From contig NZ_PGVE01000037.1 of the NCBI RefSeq assembly GCF_002860255.1, positions 1 through 64,000 of the forward strand: a stretch of 64,000 bases of DNA, written 5' to 3'. Within the stretch, counting starts at the first letter, position 1; each line of letters begins with the position of its first letter. Source of the stretch: Neobacillus cucumis (lineage in GTDB: Bacteria > Bacillota > Bacilli > Bacillales > Cytobacillaceae). Below the pieces are notes generated by a model. The model searched no databases. It was not told the DNA's origin and saw nothing but the letters and a program-made list of their open reading frames with translations. Of the stretch, positions 43,306 to 52,050 are shown piece by piece. A program made the position numbers and the translations under genes.

Positions 43306-44538
43306 TTAAAATGCCCAGTTTCCCGCCCGAAAGATAGGTTCTGTTTTTCCGTCAGCAGTGATCCCATCAATGTCCATCTCGGCTGAACCAATCATGAAAT
43401 CAACATGTGTAATACTTTCATTCAGGCCATTTTGTGCCAACTCCTCTGAAGACATTTGCTTTCCACCTTCAATACAGAAAGCGTAGGCACTGCCAATGGC
43501 TAAATGATTTGATGCATTTTCATCAAACAAGGTGTTGAAGAAAAGGACATTTGATTGTGAAATCGGAGAATTGTAAGGGACTAAAGCTACTTCTCCAAGA
43601 TAATGTGATCCTTCGTCTGTTTCAACAAGACGCTTTAAGATTTCTTCGCCTTCTTCCGCCTTAACATCGACAATTTTTCCATTTTCAAAAGTGACTGAGA
43701 AATTGTCAATGATATTGCCTCCATAACTTAGTGGCTTTGTGCTGGCAACAGTACCGTTTACACCTGTTTTTAATGGTACAGTGAAGACTTCTTCAGTCGG
43801 CATGTTCGCCATGAATTCAAACCCTTTTTCATTTATACTTCCTGCACCTACCCAAAGATGCTTCACTGGAAGTTCAATCGTTAAATCCGTTCCTGGCGCA
43901 GTATAATGAAGTTTTTTGTATCTTTTTTCATTTAAATAATGAACCTTCTCATGAAGTGTTTCATCATGTTTTTTCCATGCTCCTACAGGATTTTCAGCAT
44001 CCACTCGGACCGATTTAAAAATAGCTTCCCAAAGTTTATTCACTTGGTTCTCAGCAGGTTCATCAGGAAATACTTTGGCAGCCCAATCTTTAGATGCTGC
44101 CGCAATGACCGTCCAGCTAACCTTGTCAGATTGTGCCGCTTTACGATAATTAGCAAGAGCCTTTCCAGCCGCTTTCTGGAAGTTAGCGATTCGTTCAGGG
44201 TTTACACCTTTTAACAGGTCAGGACTAGAAGAAATAATCGACATAAAAGCTGCCCCGTTATTCGCTAGATCATCCATTTCCTTTGCACGCCAAACTGGAT
44301 ACTCTAAAAAGGCCTCGTCAGGTGCTAAATCATATTTAGTTCTTGTCACCATGTCATCGTTCCAATTTACAATGACATTAAAAGCACCAGTTTCGTATGC
44401 TTTTTTGACGACAAGACGGACAAATTCAGCTGCTTCTAAAGTGGCATTAACAACCAAGGTTTGGCCTTTCTGAATATTAACACCCACCTTTACAGCGAGC
44501 TCTGCATATTTTTCAAGATTTTTAATAAATTCACTCAT
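43306..44538 (-). CDS. ampS: Aminopeptidase AmpS (M29 family)
   Basis: 410-aa metallo-aminopeptidase of family M29. The C-terminal metal-binding region is recognisable as GEVALVPYNSPIS, then NHLAIGSAYAFC and HVDFMIGSAEMDIDG. It removes N-terminal residues from peptides in the cytoplasm. Length agrees with AmpS/PepS (about 410). AAAAGGAGA precedes ATG. It is probably monocistronic. Confidence 0.88.
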   Translation of the reverse strand: MSEFIKNLEKYAELAVKVGVNIQKGQTLVVNATLEAAEFVRLVVKKAYETGAFNVIVNWNDDMVTRTKYDLAPDEAFLEYPVWRAKEMDDLANNGAAFMSIISSSPDLLKGVNPERIANFQKAAGKALANYRKAAQSDKVSWTVIAAASKDWAAKVFPDEPAENQVNKLWEAIFKSVRVDAENPVGAWKKHDETLHEKVHYLNEKRYKKLHYTAPGTDLTIELPVKHLWVGAGSINEKGFEFMANMPTEEVFTVPLKTGVNGTVASTKPLSYGGNIIDNFSVTFENGKIVDVKAEEGEEILKRLVETDEGSHYLGEVALVPYNSPISQSNVLFFNTLFDENASNHLAIGSAYAFCIEGGKQMSSEELAQNGLNESITHVDFMIGSAEMDIDGITADGKTEPIFRAGNWAF

Positions 44539-44622
44539 GATATGTATCTCCTTTTATCAGATCTTTCCTATATTGTAGCCTGTTTAATTGGAAAAAGAAA
44601 CCGTTAGCAACAGTGCTGCAAA

Positions 44623-45894
44623 TTAAGCAGTAAGCCGAGTTCTTTGTTTTTCAAAAACGTAAAACATGACCCAATATAAGAATGCACTCACAAGTGCAAG
44701 CAGGCAAAGAATAAAGAATGTCCACCCATAACCAACCCAGACCGTCATTGGAATGGCAAGCGGGGCAATCGTCCGGCTGATTGTAAAACGTAAACTTGCT
44801 GCCGCAAAATATTGACCTCTCATATGTTCAGGGGCCAGTTTGGAAACAAAGCTTTGCTGGAGCCCGGCTCCCATTAATTCTGCAAATGTAAAGATAGCCA
44901 TCGCTATAATTAATCCCCATATCCAATTGGTCTGGCTGAAAATAACGATAGATACCGCATAAACAATGGAGGAAAGAACAAAGACGTTTCTTTCGTAATA
45001 TTTGCTCATCCATTTAGTTACATAAACGGTTAACAAGGCGACGAGGAGCCCATTCTCAGCTAGTACAATACCAAAAGCCTGCTCTCCTTTAACGACAACG
45101 GACCAATTGCCAAACGAAAATAGAATCTGATCTTCTACAAAATCTTTAATAAAGACAGGAATCAATAAGTCCAGCTGCATAAATGTCTGCCCAGCTAGGA
45201 CTCCGGCGATAATGAACAGAAGGAAGGTTTTATCCCTTACAATGAGTCCATAGTCTTTTATTTGATTTTCTAAAAAGTAATACCATTTACCATTAGTAGA
45301 CAGTGAAGTCTTTTGCTGCTGAGGAACCGTCTCTCGAGTCCATCTTGCTAAGATTAAGCCTACTAAAATACAGATAGCCCCGGCAAAAAGTAACAGCTGA
45401 AAACGATAGGAGACATAAAAAATAGATCCCAAAATAGGACCGACTACTACTGCTATATTTATAGATGTATAAAAGATTGCAAAAACATCACCGCGATGTT
45501 TTTCCTCCACAACGTCTGCGACCATTGCCTGACTGGCTGGCCAGTAGAAGGAACCAAACACACCTGCCACCGTGAATGCGGCAAATCCTAACCACGGAGA
45601 CAGAAGCCATGGGGAACTTGCCAAGGCAAAACATAAAAACGAAAGCCCCTGTCCGATAGAGGCTAGGACCATCATCCGTTTACGCCCAAAACGGTCGGCA
45701 CAATATCCTCCCATTAGGTTCGCCAAAACGGAAAAAATCTGTGAAAATACTAATAATAGGCCTGCTTTATTTTTGCCGAATTCCTCGGAAAAATAGATGG
45801 ATAAAAACGGAAAAAACATCCAATAGGTGATGTTCACCATCGATTCGGCGAATAATCGAACTTTTAAATTTGCATCCCAATCCCTTATTCTCAT
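44623..45894 (-). CDS. MFS drug/proton antiporter-like transporter
   Basis: 423-aa transporter with about 12 helices. The first cytoplasmic loop carries MFS motif A (GGYCADRFGRKRM). The loop between helices 6 and 7 is long and charged, and the protein ends in a basic tail. Such proteins commonly export drugs or metabolites in Bacillus; the substrate is not predictable. It is separated from ampS by about 85 bases and from topB by a terminator. Confidence 0.75.
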   Translation of the reverse strand: MRIRDWDANLKVRLFAESMVNITYWMFFPFLSIYFSEEFGKNKAGLLLVFSQIFSVLANLMGGYCADRFGRKRMMVLASIGQGLSFLCFALASSPWLLSPWLGFAAFTVAGVFGSFYWPASQAMVADVVEEKHRGDVFAIFYTSINIAVVVGPILGSIFYVSYRFQLLLFAGAICILVGLILARWTRETVPQQQKTSLSTNGKWYYFLENQIKDYGLIVRDKTFLLFIIAGVLAGQTFMQLDLLIPVFIKDFVEDQILFSFGNWSVVVKGEQAFGIVLAENGLLVALLTVYVTKWMSKYYERNVFVLSSIVYAVSIVIFSQTNWIWGLIIAMAIFTFAELMGAGLQQSFVSKLAPEHMRGQYFAAASLRFTISRTIAPLAIPMTVWVGYGWTFFILCLLALVSAFLYWVMFYVFEKQRTRLTA

Positions 45895-45960
45895 GATGGA
45901 AAATCCTCGTTTCTCTAATGTCGTGCCACTTCATCATACTATTTCAATGGAAGGGATTTC

Positions 45961-45992
45961 AAGAAAAAAGCAGGTACAAGGAACGTACCTGC
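45961..45992 (-). terminator. Terminator of topB
   Basis: On the minus strand the GCAGGTAC/GTACCTGC stem is followed by TTTTTTC. Confidence 0.85.
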
Positions 45993-46001
45993 GTAGTGAA
46001 A

Positions 46002-48092
46002 TTAATCGTTATCTTGTAATGCTTGTTTAAGTAAATCGCCAAGACTTGTTCCGAAATCTTCTTTCTGGGAATATTTTTGAACAAGCTTACGTTCTTCTCT
46101 TTTATTAACAGCCTTTTTCCGTTCTTCCGCTTTTTCCACCACATTACAGCGCCGGCATTGGAAGTACACACCCGCTTTACCTTCATGGACTTCCATTTTC
46201 TTATGGCACTGAGGGCAGCGGCGGTTGGATAGTTTAGGATCCTTCCGTTTTCGAAATGAACAGGTCGGACTAGAACATACAAGGATTTTTCCTTCCTTCG
46301 TGTTTCTTTCCTTTAAGAATTCATTACATTCAGGACATTTAGATCCAGTTATATTATGAGCACGATAGGATTTGTCGCTTCCTTTTATTTCTGAAACAAG
46401 CTGTTCGGTTTGACGGCGGATGTTTTGTGAAAATACCTTTGGATCAGCTGTTCCTTTTGAAATCTTTTCAAGTTCCTGCTCCCATTTAGCTGTCAATTCC
46501 GGAGACTTTAACTCATCATTTACGAGGTCAATGAGCTGCTTTCCTTTTTTTGTTGGCATAAAGCGGCCATTTTGGCGCTCAACGACCTCCGTTTCAACCA
46601 GTCTTTCAATAATTTCAGCCCTTGTTGCTGGTGTGCCTAGTCCGAATTTTTCCATTTGCGCTAGAACATCTGCTTCAGAATATCGTAACGGAGGCTCCGT
46701 CCACTTCTGGTTTAAGGTGCTATTTTTAACTGTATATTCTTTGCCTTGTGCCATTTTTTGCAAGCCGATTGTAGTCGAGTCATTGTCGTCTTTTCCAAAT
46801 ACCTTTTTATAGCCCAAATCAAGGACATTTGTTTCTTTGGCTGTAAAGATTTCACCTTCAACCTTGAAGATGGCATGAATCGTTTCATATTCATAAGGTG
46901 GTAAAAACAAAGTAAGGAAGCGTCGAGCAATTAGGTCATAAAGCTTTCGTTCATCATTATCAAGCTCACCCAAATTTAACCGCTCCTCGGTTGGAATAAT
47001 CGCATGGTGGTCGGTGACCTTTTCATTATTAAAGACTCGTTTTGCAAGTATGTTCCCGTTGTTGGCTAAAAGCGGGCGTACCTCCTCCTTGTAACCGGAT
47101 AGCATGCCTTGTAGACGGTCAGTCATAGTCCCAATCATATCGGTCGTTAAGTATTTAGAGTCTGTTCTTGGATAGGTAACCAATTTGTATTGCTCATATA
47201 GACGCTGCAGGACGGTTAATGTCTTTTTCGCAGAAAAACCAAAGCGTTTATTTGCATCTCGCTGCAGCTCCGTTAGATCATAGGGAAGCGGTTGAATCTC
47301 TGATTTTTTCTTGCGTTCAATTCTCTCTAGTGTGGCTTTCTTTCCCTCAATCTTGGCGATTATGGCATCGGCTTTAGTTTTATCAAACATCCGCTTTTCA
47401 TTGTCCCGTTCCCAATCGGTTGTGAGTGGACCTATTTCAGCACGAATGGTCCAGTATTCTTTTGGTACAAATTTTTGGATTTGCTGGTCACGATCCAAAA
47501 TCATCGACAATGTTGGTGTTTGGACACGTCCTGCTGAGAGGGGATCTTTGTATTTGGTAGTTAATGCCCGTGTTACATTAAGACCAATCAACCAATCGGC
47601 TTCTGCACGGCAAACGGCTGAATGGTAAAGGTTATCAAATTGTTTTCCTGGCCATAATCGTTTAAAGCCTTCCTTAATGGCCTTGTCTGTCTGCGAAGAA
47701 ATCCATAATCTCTTTAATGGTTTATTCCAATGGAGTTTTTCAAGAATCCAGCGTGCAACGAGTTCACCTTCCCGGCCGGCATCGGTAGCGATAATACACT
47801 CGTTTATGTCTTTACGCTTGGCTAATGCTTCGATTGCACGGAACTGGTGATTGGTTTGTTTCATTACCTTTAGTCCCATTTTTTGAGGAATGATCGGTAA
47901 ATCCTCCAGGTTCCATTGTTTATATTTAGTATCATAATGCTCAGGCATTTTTAGTTCGATAAGGTGTCCAAGTGCCCATGTGACAATATATTGGCTGCCT
48001 TCAATGTAACTTTTATGTTTTTGATTGCAGCCAAGGACTCGGGCAATTTCTCGAGCGACACTAGGCTTTTCTGCAAGTACAAGTGATTTCAT
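46002..48092 (-). CDS. topB: DNA topoisomerase III
   Basis: 696-aa type IA topoisomerase. The TOPRIM domain starts at the N-terminus (LAEKPSVAREIA; Asp pair in ATDAGREGELVA). The active-site Tyr is in KLVTYPRTDSKYL (about residue 310). The C-terminus holds zinc-ribbon cysteine pairs (CPECNEF, CSSPTC, CPQCHKK, CRRC). It decatenates DNA and resolves recombination intermediates. ATG at 48092 is chosen because GAAAGGAG is correctly spaced; the longer frame adds eight residues only. Confidence 0.93.
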   Translation of the reverse strand: MKSLVLAEKPSVAREIARVLGCNQKHKSYIEGSQYIVTWALGHLIELKMPEHYDTKYKQWNLEDLPIIPQKMGLKVMKQTNHQFRAIEALAKRKDINECIIATDAGREGELVARWILEKLHWNKPLKRLWISSQTDKAIKEGFKRLWPGKQFDNLYHSAVCRAEADWLIGLNVTRALTTKYKDPLSAGRVQTPTLSMILDRDQQIQKFVPKEYWTIRAEIGPLTTDWERDNEKRMFDKTKADAIIAKIEGKKATLERIERKKKSEIQPLPYDLTELQRDANKRFGFSAKKTLTVLQRLYEQYKLVTYPRTDSKYLTTDMIGTMTDRLQGMLSGYKEEVRPLLANNGNILAKRVFNNEKVTDHHAIIPTEERLNLGELDNDERKLYDLIARRFLTLFLPPYEYETIHAIFKVEGEIFTAKETNVLDLGYKKVFGKDDNDSTTIGLQKMAQGKEYTVKNSTLNQKWTEPPLRYSEADVLAQMEKFGLGTPATRAEIIERLVETEVVERQNGRFMPTKKGKQLIDLVNDELKSPELTAKWEQELEKISKGTADPKVFSQNIRRQTEQLVSEIKGSDKSYRAHNITGSKCPECNEFLKERNTKEGKILVCSSPTCSFRKRKDPKLSNRRCPQCHKKMEVHEGKAGVYFQCRRCNVVEKAEERKKAVNKREERKLVQKYSQKEDFGTSLGDLLKQALQDND

Positions 48093-48223
48093 AGTTACTC
48101 CTTTCAGGTAAAACACAAATTGACCTTATTATAGTATAGCGGAAAACGGAGGGATTTTGTATTTTGGGTGAAGGAAAGCTGAATCCCCCTCAAAATAAGT
48201 CGAAAATTCCTTTCCTGCCTTCA

Positions 48224-48253
48224 TTGACAGCTTAGGTTTTCCTCACATACAAT
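48224..48253 (+). promoter_or_regulatory. SigA-type promoter of hutH
   Basis: TTGACA at 48224-48229 and TACAAT at 48248-48253 are 18 bases apart. Transcription would begin near 48260, giving a leader of about 150 bases that contains the terminator at 48332. Confidence 0.7.
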
Positions 48254-48291
48254 AAAATTATCAGAATAGTTGAAGAATGGGATGGTTAGAT

Positions 48292-48351
48292 ATGCGGCAT
48301 TCCCTGAAAAATAAATTTGAATTAAAAAAGAGGCTGGATTTCCAAATCTAA
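48292..48351 (+). CDS. Possible 19-aa leader peptide in the hutH leader
   Basis: ATG at 48292 gives MRHSLKNKFELKKRLDFQI and stops in the loop of the terminator hairpin. GGGATGG upstream is a weak ribosome site. It contains only one His codon, so classical His attenuation is not supported; it may be fortuitous. Confidence 0.2.
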   Translation: MRHSLKNKFELKKRLDFQI

Positions 48352-48376
48352 ATGGTTTAGGAATCCAGCCTTTTTC
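48332..48376 (+). terminator. Intrinsic terminator/attenuator between promoter and hutH
   Basis: GGCTGGATTTCC pairs with GGAATCCAGCC (one bulged T). An inner AAATC/GGTTT helix extends the hairpin, and TTTTTC follows. It lies after the predicted promoter and 35 bases before hutH. The only upstream gene, topB, runs the other way, so this is best read as an attenuator of hutH. Confidence 0.75.
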
Positions 48377-48410
48377 TTTATTCTTCTAAATTGGTAGAGG
48401 AGAGAGACAG

Positions 48411-49928
48411 ATGATTACATTAACAGGTAATGATTTAACGTTAAAACAGATAAAAGAGGTTTTATATGACAAAAAAAAGGTAACTGCCTCAACGAAGAGT
48501 ATGGAGGCAGCCCAAAAAAGCAGGGAGTCAGTCGAAAAAATCGTCTCGGATAATAGAGTTGTTTATGGCATAACAACTGGTTTTGGGAAATTTAGCGACG
48601 TTTTAATCAATAAAGAACATGTCCAAGATCTCCAGTTAAATTTAATTCGCTCCCATTCATGCGGAGTAGGGGAACCCTTTCCTGAAATTGTCTCCAAAGC
48701 GATGGTATTGCTCCGGGCCAATGCGCTGTTAAAAGGATATTCTGGGATTAGGCCAGTTGTTATTGAAAAATTATTAGCATTAGTTAACGCTGACATAATT
48801 CCTGTCATTCCACAGCAAGGGTCGCTTGGAGCCAGCGGTGATCTCGCTCCGCTTTCCCATCTAGCGTTAGTGTTAATTGGCGAGGGAGAAGTATTTTATA
48901 AAGGAAATCGGATGGATTCCTTGCATGCCCTTTCTCATGAAGGGATATTGCCTGTAACACTGGAGGCTAAAGAAGGGCTTGCCCTTATTAATGGAACACA
49001 GGCCATGACGGCTATGGGAGTAGTCGGTTATTTAGAAGCAGAACAGCTTGCCCTTGAAGGTGAACTGATTGCCTCAATGACGCTTGAAGCATTAAATGGA
49101 ATTATAGATGCTTTCGCTGAAGAAGTTCATGTTGCAAGAGGCTACAAACAGCAGATAGAATCTGCCGCAAGAATGCGTCAATATTTATGTGACAGTCTCC
49201 TAACCACAAGGCAAGGGGAGTTAAGGGTTCAGGATGCTTATTCACTAAGATGTATTCCACAGGTTCATGGTGCAACATGGCAGGTTCTTGACTACGTGAA
49301 AGAAAAATTGGAAATTGAAATGAATGCGGCTACCGATAACCCATTAATTTTTAATGAGGGGGTAACGGTCATTTCAGGTGGAAACTTTCACGGACAGCCG
49401 ATTGCCTTAGCAATGGATTTCATGAAAATAGCCGTGGCTGAACTGGCTAATATATCAGAAAGAAGAATTGAGCGTTTGGTTAATCCGCAGTTAAACGACT
49501 TGCCGCCGTTCTTAAGCCCCGAGCCAGGACTCCAATCCGGTGCGATGATTATGCAATATGCAGCCGCTGCCCTTGTTTCAGAAAACAAAACACTTGCCCA
49601 TCCAGCCAGTGTTGATTCGATTCCATCTTCTGCTAACCAAGAGGATCATGTCAGTATGGGGACAATAGCAGCTAGACATGCATATCAGATCATTCAAAAT
49701 GTAAGGGGAGTTCTTGCTATTGAATTCATTTGTGCCATGCAGGCTGTTGAATTCCGAGGGCCTGAAAAAATGGCAACATATACAAAAGCACTTTATGAAA
49801 AAGGGCGGGAACAAATCCTTTCAATTAAAGCAGATCGGGTTTTTTCAAAAGATATTGAAAAAGCCGCCGATTGGTTAAAAACTATTGAATTTGACCAATT
49901 TATTAAAAACCTTTCAAAAAAGGCGTGA
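48411..49928 (+). CDS. hutH: Histidine ammonia-lyase
   Basis: 505-aa lyase that converts histidine to urocanate and ammonia, the first step of histidine use. The MIO cofactor arises from A141-S142-G143 (GASGDLAPL), and the catalytic Tyr lies in [10 protein letters not shown] near residue 50. Length equals B. subtilis HutH. The remaining hut genes (hutU, hutI, hutG) do not follow; the gene is flanked by a terminator and an opposing gene. A GAGGAGAGAG site precedes ATG. Regulation is probably by leader attenuation. Confidence 0.93.
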   Translation: MITLTGNDLTLKQIKEVLYDKKKVTASTKSMEAAQKSRESVEKIVSDNRVVYGITTGFGKFSDVLINKEHVQDLQLNLIRSHSCGVGEPFPEIVSKAMVLLRANALLKGYSGIRPVVIEKLLALVNADIIPVIPQQGSLGASGDLAPLSHLALVLIGEGEVFYKGNRMDSLHALSHEGILPVTLEAKEGLALINGTQAMTAMGVVGYLEAEQLALEGELIASMTLEALNGIIDAFAEEVHVARGYKQQIESAARMRQYLCDSLLTTRQGELRVQDAYSLRCIPQVHGATWQVLDYVKEKLEIEMNAATDNPLIFNEGVTVISGGNFHGQPIALAMDFMKIAVAELANISERRIERLVNPQLNDLPPFLSPEPGLQSGAMIMQYAAAALVSENKTLAHPASVDSIPSSANQEDHVSMGTIAARHAYQIIQNVRGVLAIEFICAMQAVEFRGPEKMATYTKALYEKGREQILSIKADRVFSKDIEKAADWLKTIEFDQFIKNLSKKA

Positions 49929-49945
49929 AAACTCACGCCTTTTAC
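49917..49945. terminator. Bidirectional terminator after hutH
   Basis: An AAAAAAGGCGTGA/TCACGCCTTTT stem overlaps the stop codons of hutH and the opposing small gene. Confidence 0.85.
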
Positions 49946-50145
49946 TTCATATGATTTGGCAGCCAGCGGCCTGTGTCCACACGCTGTTCGTCCTCATTCT
50001 CGATTCTATTTTTAAAAGCTTCCTGAGTAACAATTAATTCTTCATCACCAATGGCTTCCTTTACGTGCTTTTCTGTAAGGCTCTCCTTTGGAAAATTACC
50101 AGGATGATTTTTCTTTTTGTGCTCAAAATGTTCTCCACGTGCCAA
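49942..50145 (-). CDS. 67-aa hydrophilic protein
   Basis: Charged protein without membrane segments, beginning ARGEHFEHKKKNHPGNFPKE after a TTG start with AAAGGAG eight bases upstream. An alternative longer form from 50184 lacks a site. Not assigned to a family. The composition (Lys, Glu, His, Asn) fits the many small stress or spore proteins of bacilli. It is divergent from the DUF1992 gene. Confidence 0.55.
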   Translation of the reverse strand: MARGEHFEHKKKNHPGNFPKESLTEKHVKEAIGDEELIVTQEAFKNRIENEDEQRVDTGRWLPNHMK

Positions 50146-50284
50146 AGTCAACACTCCTTTCGTCTTCGCATGTAGTTTCCCCAAACATTCTTAAAAATAA
50201 TATGGAATTATTTTTCAAATTTTCTATAGTACGGTAAGTTGGTATAATGAAAATAGGGATTGTGATAAAAAGGAGGCAGCGAAA

Positions 50285-50665
50285 ATGGATTTTTTTCAGA
50301 TCCTTTCTGAGGACCGTATTAAAAAAGCATACCAAGATGGAGAATTTAATAATCTTCCTGGATTTGGAAAACCAATGAAGTACGAAGACTTATCCGGAAT
50401 TCCAGAAGAATTGCGAATGGCCTATAAAATAATGAAAAATGCTGGTTATACGGGGGAAGAAGGACAATTACGTCAAGAAATGATGGGCATTGAAGATTTA
50501 CTCAAAAAATGCGATGAAAATGAAAGAGATCAACTTCAGAAAAGATTAAATGAAAAACTAATAAGGTTTAATCAGTTAATGTCAAAACGAGGGGTCAGAA
50601 CGAATTCATCAGTGTTTAAGAACTATGAGTTGAAAGTACAAAGTAAAATTAACAAGCAAAGCTGA
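50285..50665 (+). CDS. DnaJ-homologue DUF1992 protein
   Basis: 126-aa soluble protein of family DUF1992. The opening (ILSEDRIKKAYQDGEFNNLPG, continuing GFGKPM) and the EELRMAYKIMKNAGY segment are the family hallmarks. These proteins are named DnaJ-like because of local similarity, but no HPD motif is present, so no J-domain activity is expected. Function unknown. GGAGG precedes the ATG. Confidence 0.75.
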   Translation: MDFFQILSEDRIKKAYQDGEFNNLPGFGKPMKYEDLSGIPEELRMAYKIMKNAGYTGEEGQLRQEMMGIEDLLKKCDENERDQLQKRLNEKLIRFNQLMSKRGVRTNSSVFKNYELKVQSKINKQS

Positions 50666-50681
50666 ATGGTGAAATGGAATG

Positions 50682-50801
50682 TTATTCATCACCAGCTTTT
50701 TTTTCTTGTTCAATAGGTTCGCAAATTCTGTCTAATAAAAAGCCGGCAAAGACAATAAAGACTATTGGAATGGAAAAGTTAAGAACATGAATTAGAGTCA
50801 T
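50682..50801 (-). CDS. 39-aa single-span membrane peptide
   Basis: A short frame with one hydrophobic helix (about residues 3-24) and an acidic/basic tail (EPIEQEKKAGDE). AAGGATG stands nine bases before ATG. It faces the DUF1992 gene. The coding call rests on composition and ribosome site only. Confidence 0.4.
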   Translation of the reverse strand: MTLIHVLNFSIPIVFIVFAGFLLDRICEPIEQEKKAGDE

Positions 50802-51031
50802 TAAGAAACACATCCTTTTTATATTTTTTTAATATTCAGTATATTTTATGTTGTTAATATTATATGTCTTTTGTCATAAATTAGACAAATATAATCTTCA
50901 TAGGAAAGAGATAACAAAATTGTAAAATTAAGTTGGAACTTTGTAGAAAAATGGAAAAATTTGATTGAAAAAGTCCTAAGAAAATTAGTTTATTATGACA
51001 AAATACAACACATTCCAATAATTGCAATCGA

Positions 51032-51037
51032 TATAAT
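51032..51037 (+). promoter_or_regulatory. Candidate -10 box for the riboswitch-sinI transcript
   Basis: TATAAT lies about 80 bases ahead of the aptamer. No good -35 is seen (CACATT at 17-base spacing), so an activator or another sigma factor may be needed. Bases 50802-51031 hold no other recognisable feature. Confidence 0.45.
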
Positions 51038-51111
51038 GAACATACACAAAAAGATTAAGTATAAAGGCCTAGATATAAAGTGTTAGGAAAAAGGAAGGGG
51101 AACTTAAGTAG

Positions 51112-51210
51112 CAGGGAGAGCAGAAAAGGGCAAACCTGTTGAAAAACAGGGACGCAAAGCCGAGGATCTAAGGCAAAAACAAGCTGCTAGGATGGCCGGG
51201 CTGCCTGGAA
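51112..51210 (+). ncRNA. Cyclic-di-GMP-I (GEMM-I) riboswitch aptamer
   Basis: The diagnostic core is present: AAGGGCAAACC, a P2 hairpin CCTGTT-GAAA-AACAGG with GAAA tetraloop, GGGACGCAAAGCC, then a P3 arm with a tetraloop-receptor-like pair (CTAAG and AGGATGG), and GCCGGGCTGCC. Order and spacing agree with GEMM-I aptamers. It lies about 30 bases before the sinI-type start codon. No terminator follows the aptamer, so control of translation or of RNA stability is more likely than of termination. Confidence 0.9.
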
Positions 51211-51239
51211 TACTGATGTATTTTGGGAGTGTGAGTGTA

Positions 51240-51362
51240 GTGGTGATTACAGTAAAAGATGTGGATGTTATTGATCAGGAGTGGCAGGAACTTATTTTAG
51301 AGGCAAGAAAACTTGGACTCTCCATCGAGGATGTACGTGATTTTCTTACTCAAAATCGTTAA
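51240..51362 (+). CDS. sinI: SinI-type antirepressor, 40 aa
   Basis: Short protein containing the SinI dimerisation helix pair: DQEWQELILEARKLGLSIEDVRDFL aligns with DQEW(V)ELMVEAKEANISPEEIRKYL of B. subtilis SinI. SinI binds SinR and releases its repression of biofilm matrix operons. GTG at 51240 has GGGAG ten bases upstream; in-frame GTGs at 51231 and 51243 are alternatives. It is transcribed behind the c-di-GMP riboswitch and converges on the sinR-type gene. Confidence 0.8.
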   Translation: MVITVKDVDVIDQEWQELILEARKLGLSIEDVRDFLTQNR

Positions 51363-51376
51363 CCAAGGGTACATAT

Positions 51377-51418
51377 AAAAAAAGCATTCTACAAAAGGTT
51401 TGTAGAATGCTTTTTTTA
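51377..51418. terminator. Bidirectional terminator between sinI and sinR
   Basis: A perfect AAAAAAGCATTCTACAAA/TTTGTAGAATGCTTTTTT stem with a three-base loop serves both converging genes. Confidence 0.95.
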
Positions 51419-51745
51419 TTCATTATTATTTTGATTAATCCGCCACTTATTAAATTCGAGAAAATCTCGGAATTGTTCTTTTGAAACACCGGAATTCATG
51501 GCTTCTTTTACAAGGTTCATCCAGTCCGTATCTAAATCATCCTTATTAATTTGTTCGTGAATCAAATGTTCGACAGGAAGATTTAATACTCCGGCAATTT
51601 TTTCAAGAAATTGAATGGAAGGGTTCTTCTGCAAATTTCTTTCTAGCGAACTTAAATAAGATTTAGCAACACCCGCTTGTTCAGCAAGCTCGGACAGTGA
51701 CATTTTCTTCTCTAAGCGATATTTTTTAACGCGGTCACCAATCAT
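51416..51745 (-). CDS. sinR: SinR-type repressor (XRE family)
   Basis: 109-aa regulator closely resembling B. subtilis SinR. The N-terminal helix-turn-helix (SLSELAEQAGVAKSYLSSLE) and the following NPSIQFLEKIAGVLNL match well. The C-terminal SinI-interaction part (DWMNLVKEAMNSGVSKEQFR) is also present. SinR represses matrix genes. In B. subtilis sinI and sinR are adjacent in one direction; here they converge, so repressor and antirepressor have separate promoters. A close relative such as SlrR is less likely, given the short length and full C-terminal match. Confidence 0.85.
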   Translation of the reverse strand: MIGDRVKKYRLEKKMSLSELAEQAGVAKSYLSSLERNLQKNPSIQFLEKIAGVLNLPVEHLIHEQINKDDLDTDWMNLVKEAMNSGVSKEQFRDFLEFNKWRINQNNNE

Positions 51746-52050
51746 TGAATTTCACACACCTAAATTTTATTTTTGCAATGAATCGTTAAAGGACACATAT
51801 CCTTATTATATTCTATCAAAAAGAATTTCAAAGTACCATATTAAGAACGGACTATTATTACGATATCATGAACATTGAGAAAATCTTCCTAGTTTTTTTA
51901 TAAGAGGAAGTTTATTTTGAAAAAAGGAGTGGATAGCGTTAATATTAAATGTGTTGTCATAAAGATGTTAAAGTATAATTTTCAAATAAATATTACAACG
52001 AACAAAAGAATAAATGTATATAATATAATCAAAAAAAGGCAGGGAAACAG
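51746..52050. other. Divergent intergenic region sinR/mapB
   Basis: AT-rich. TATAAT boxes at 51974 and 52024 may serve mapB. A CTTCCT/AGGAAG hairpin lies near 51887-51910. No gene was recognised. Confidence 0.4.

Noticed and set aside
51838..51865. SinR-type operator (GTTCTYT) between sinR and mapB
   Set aside because: Only a single imperfect half-site (AAGAACG) is present, too weak to report.
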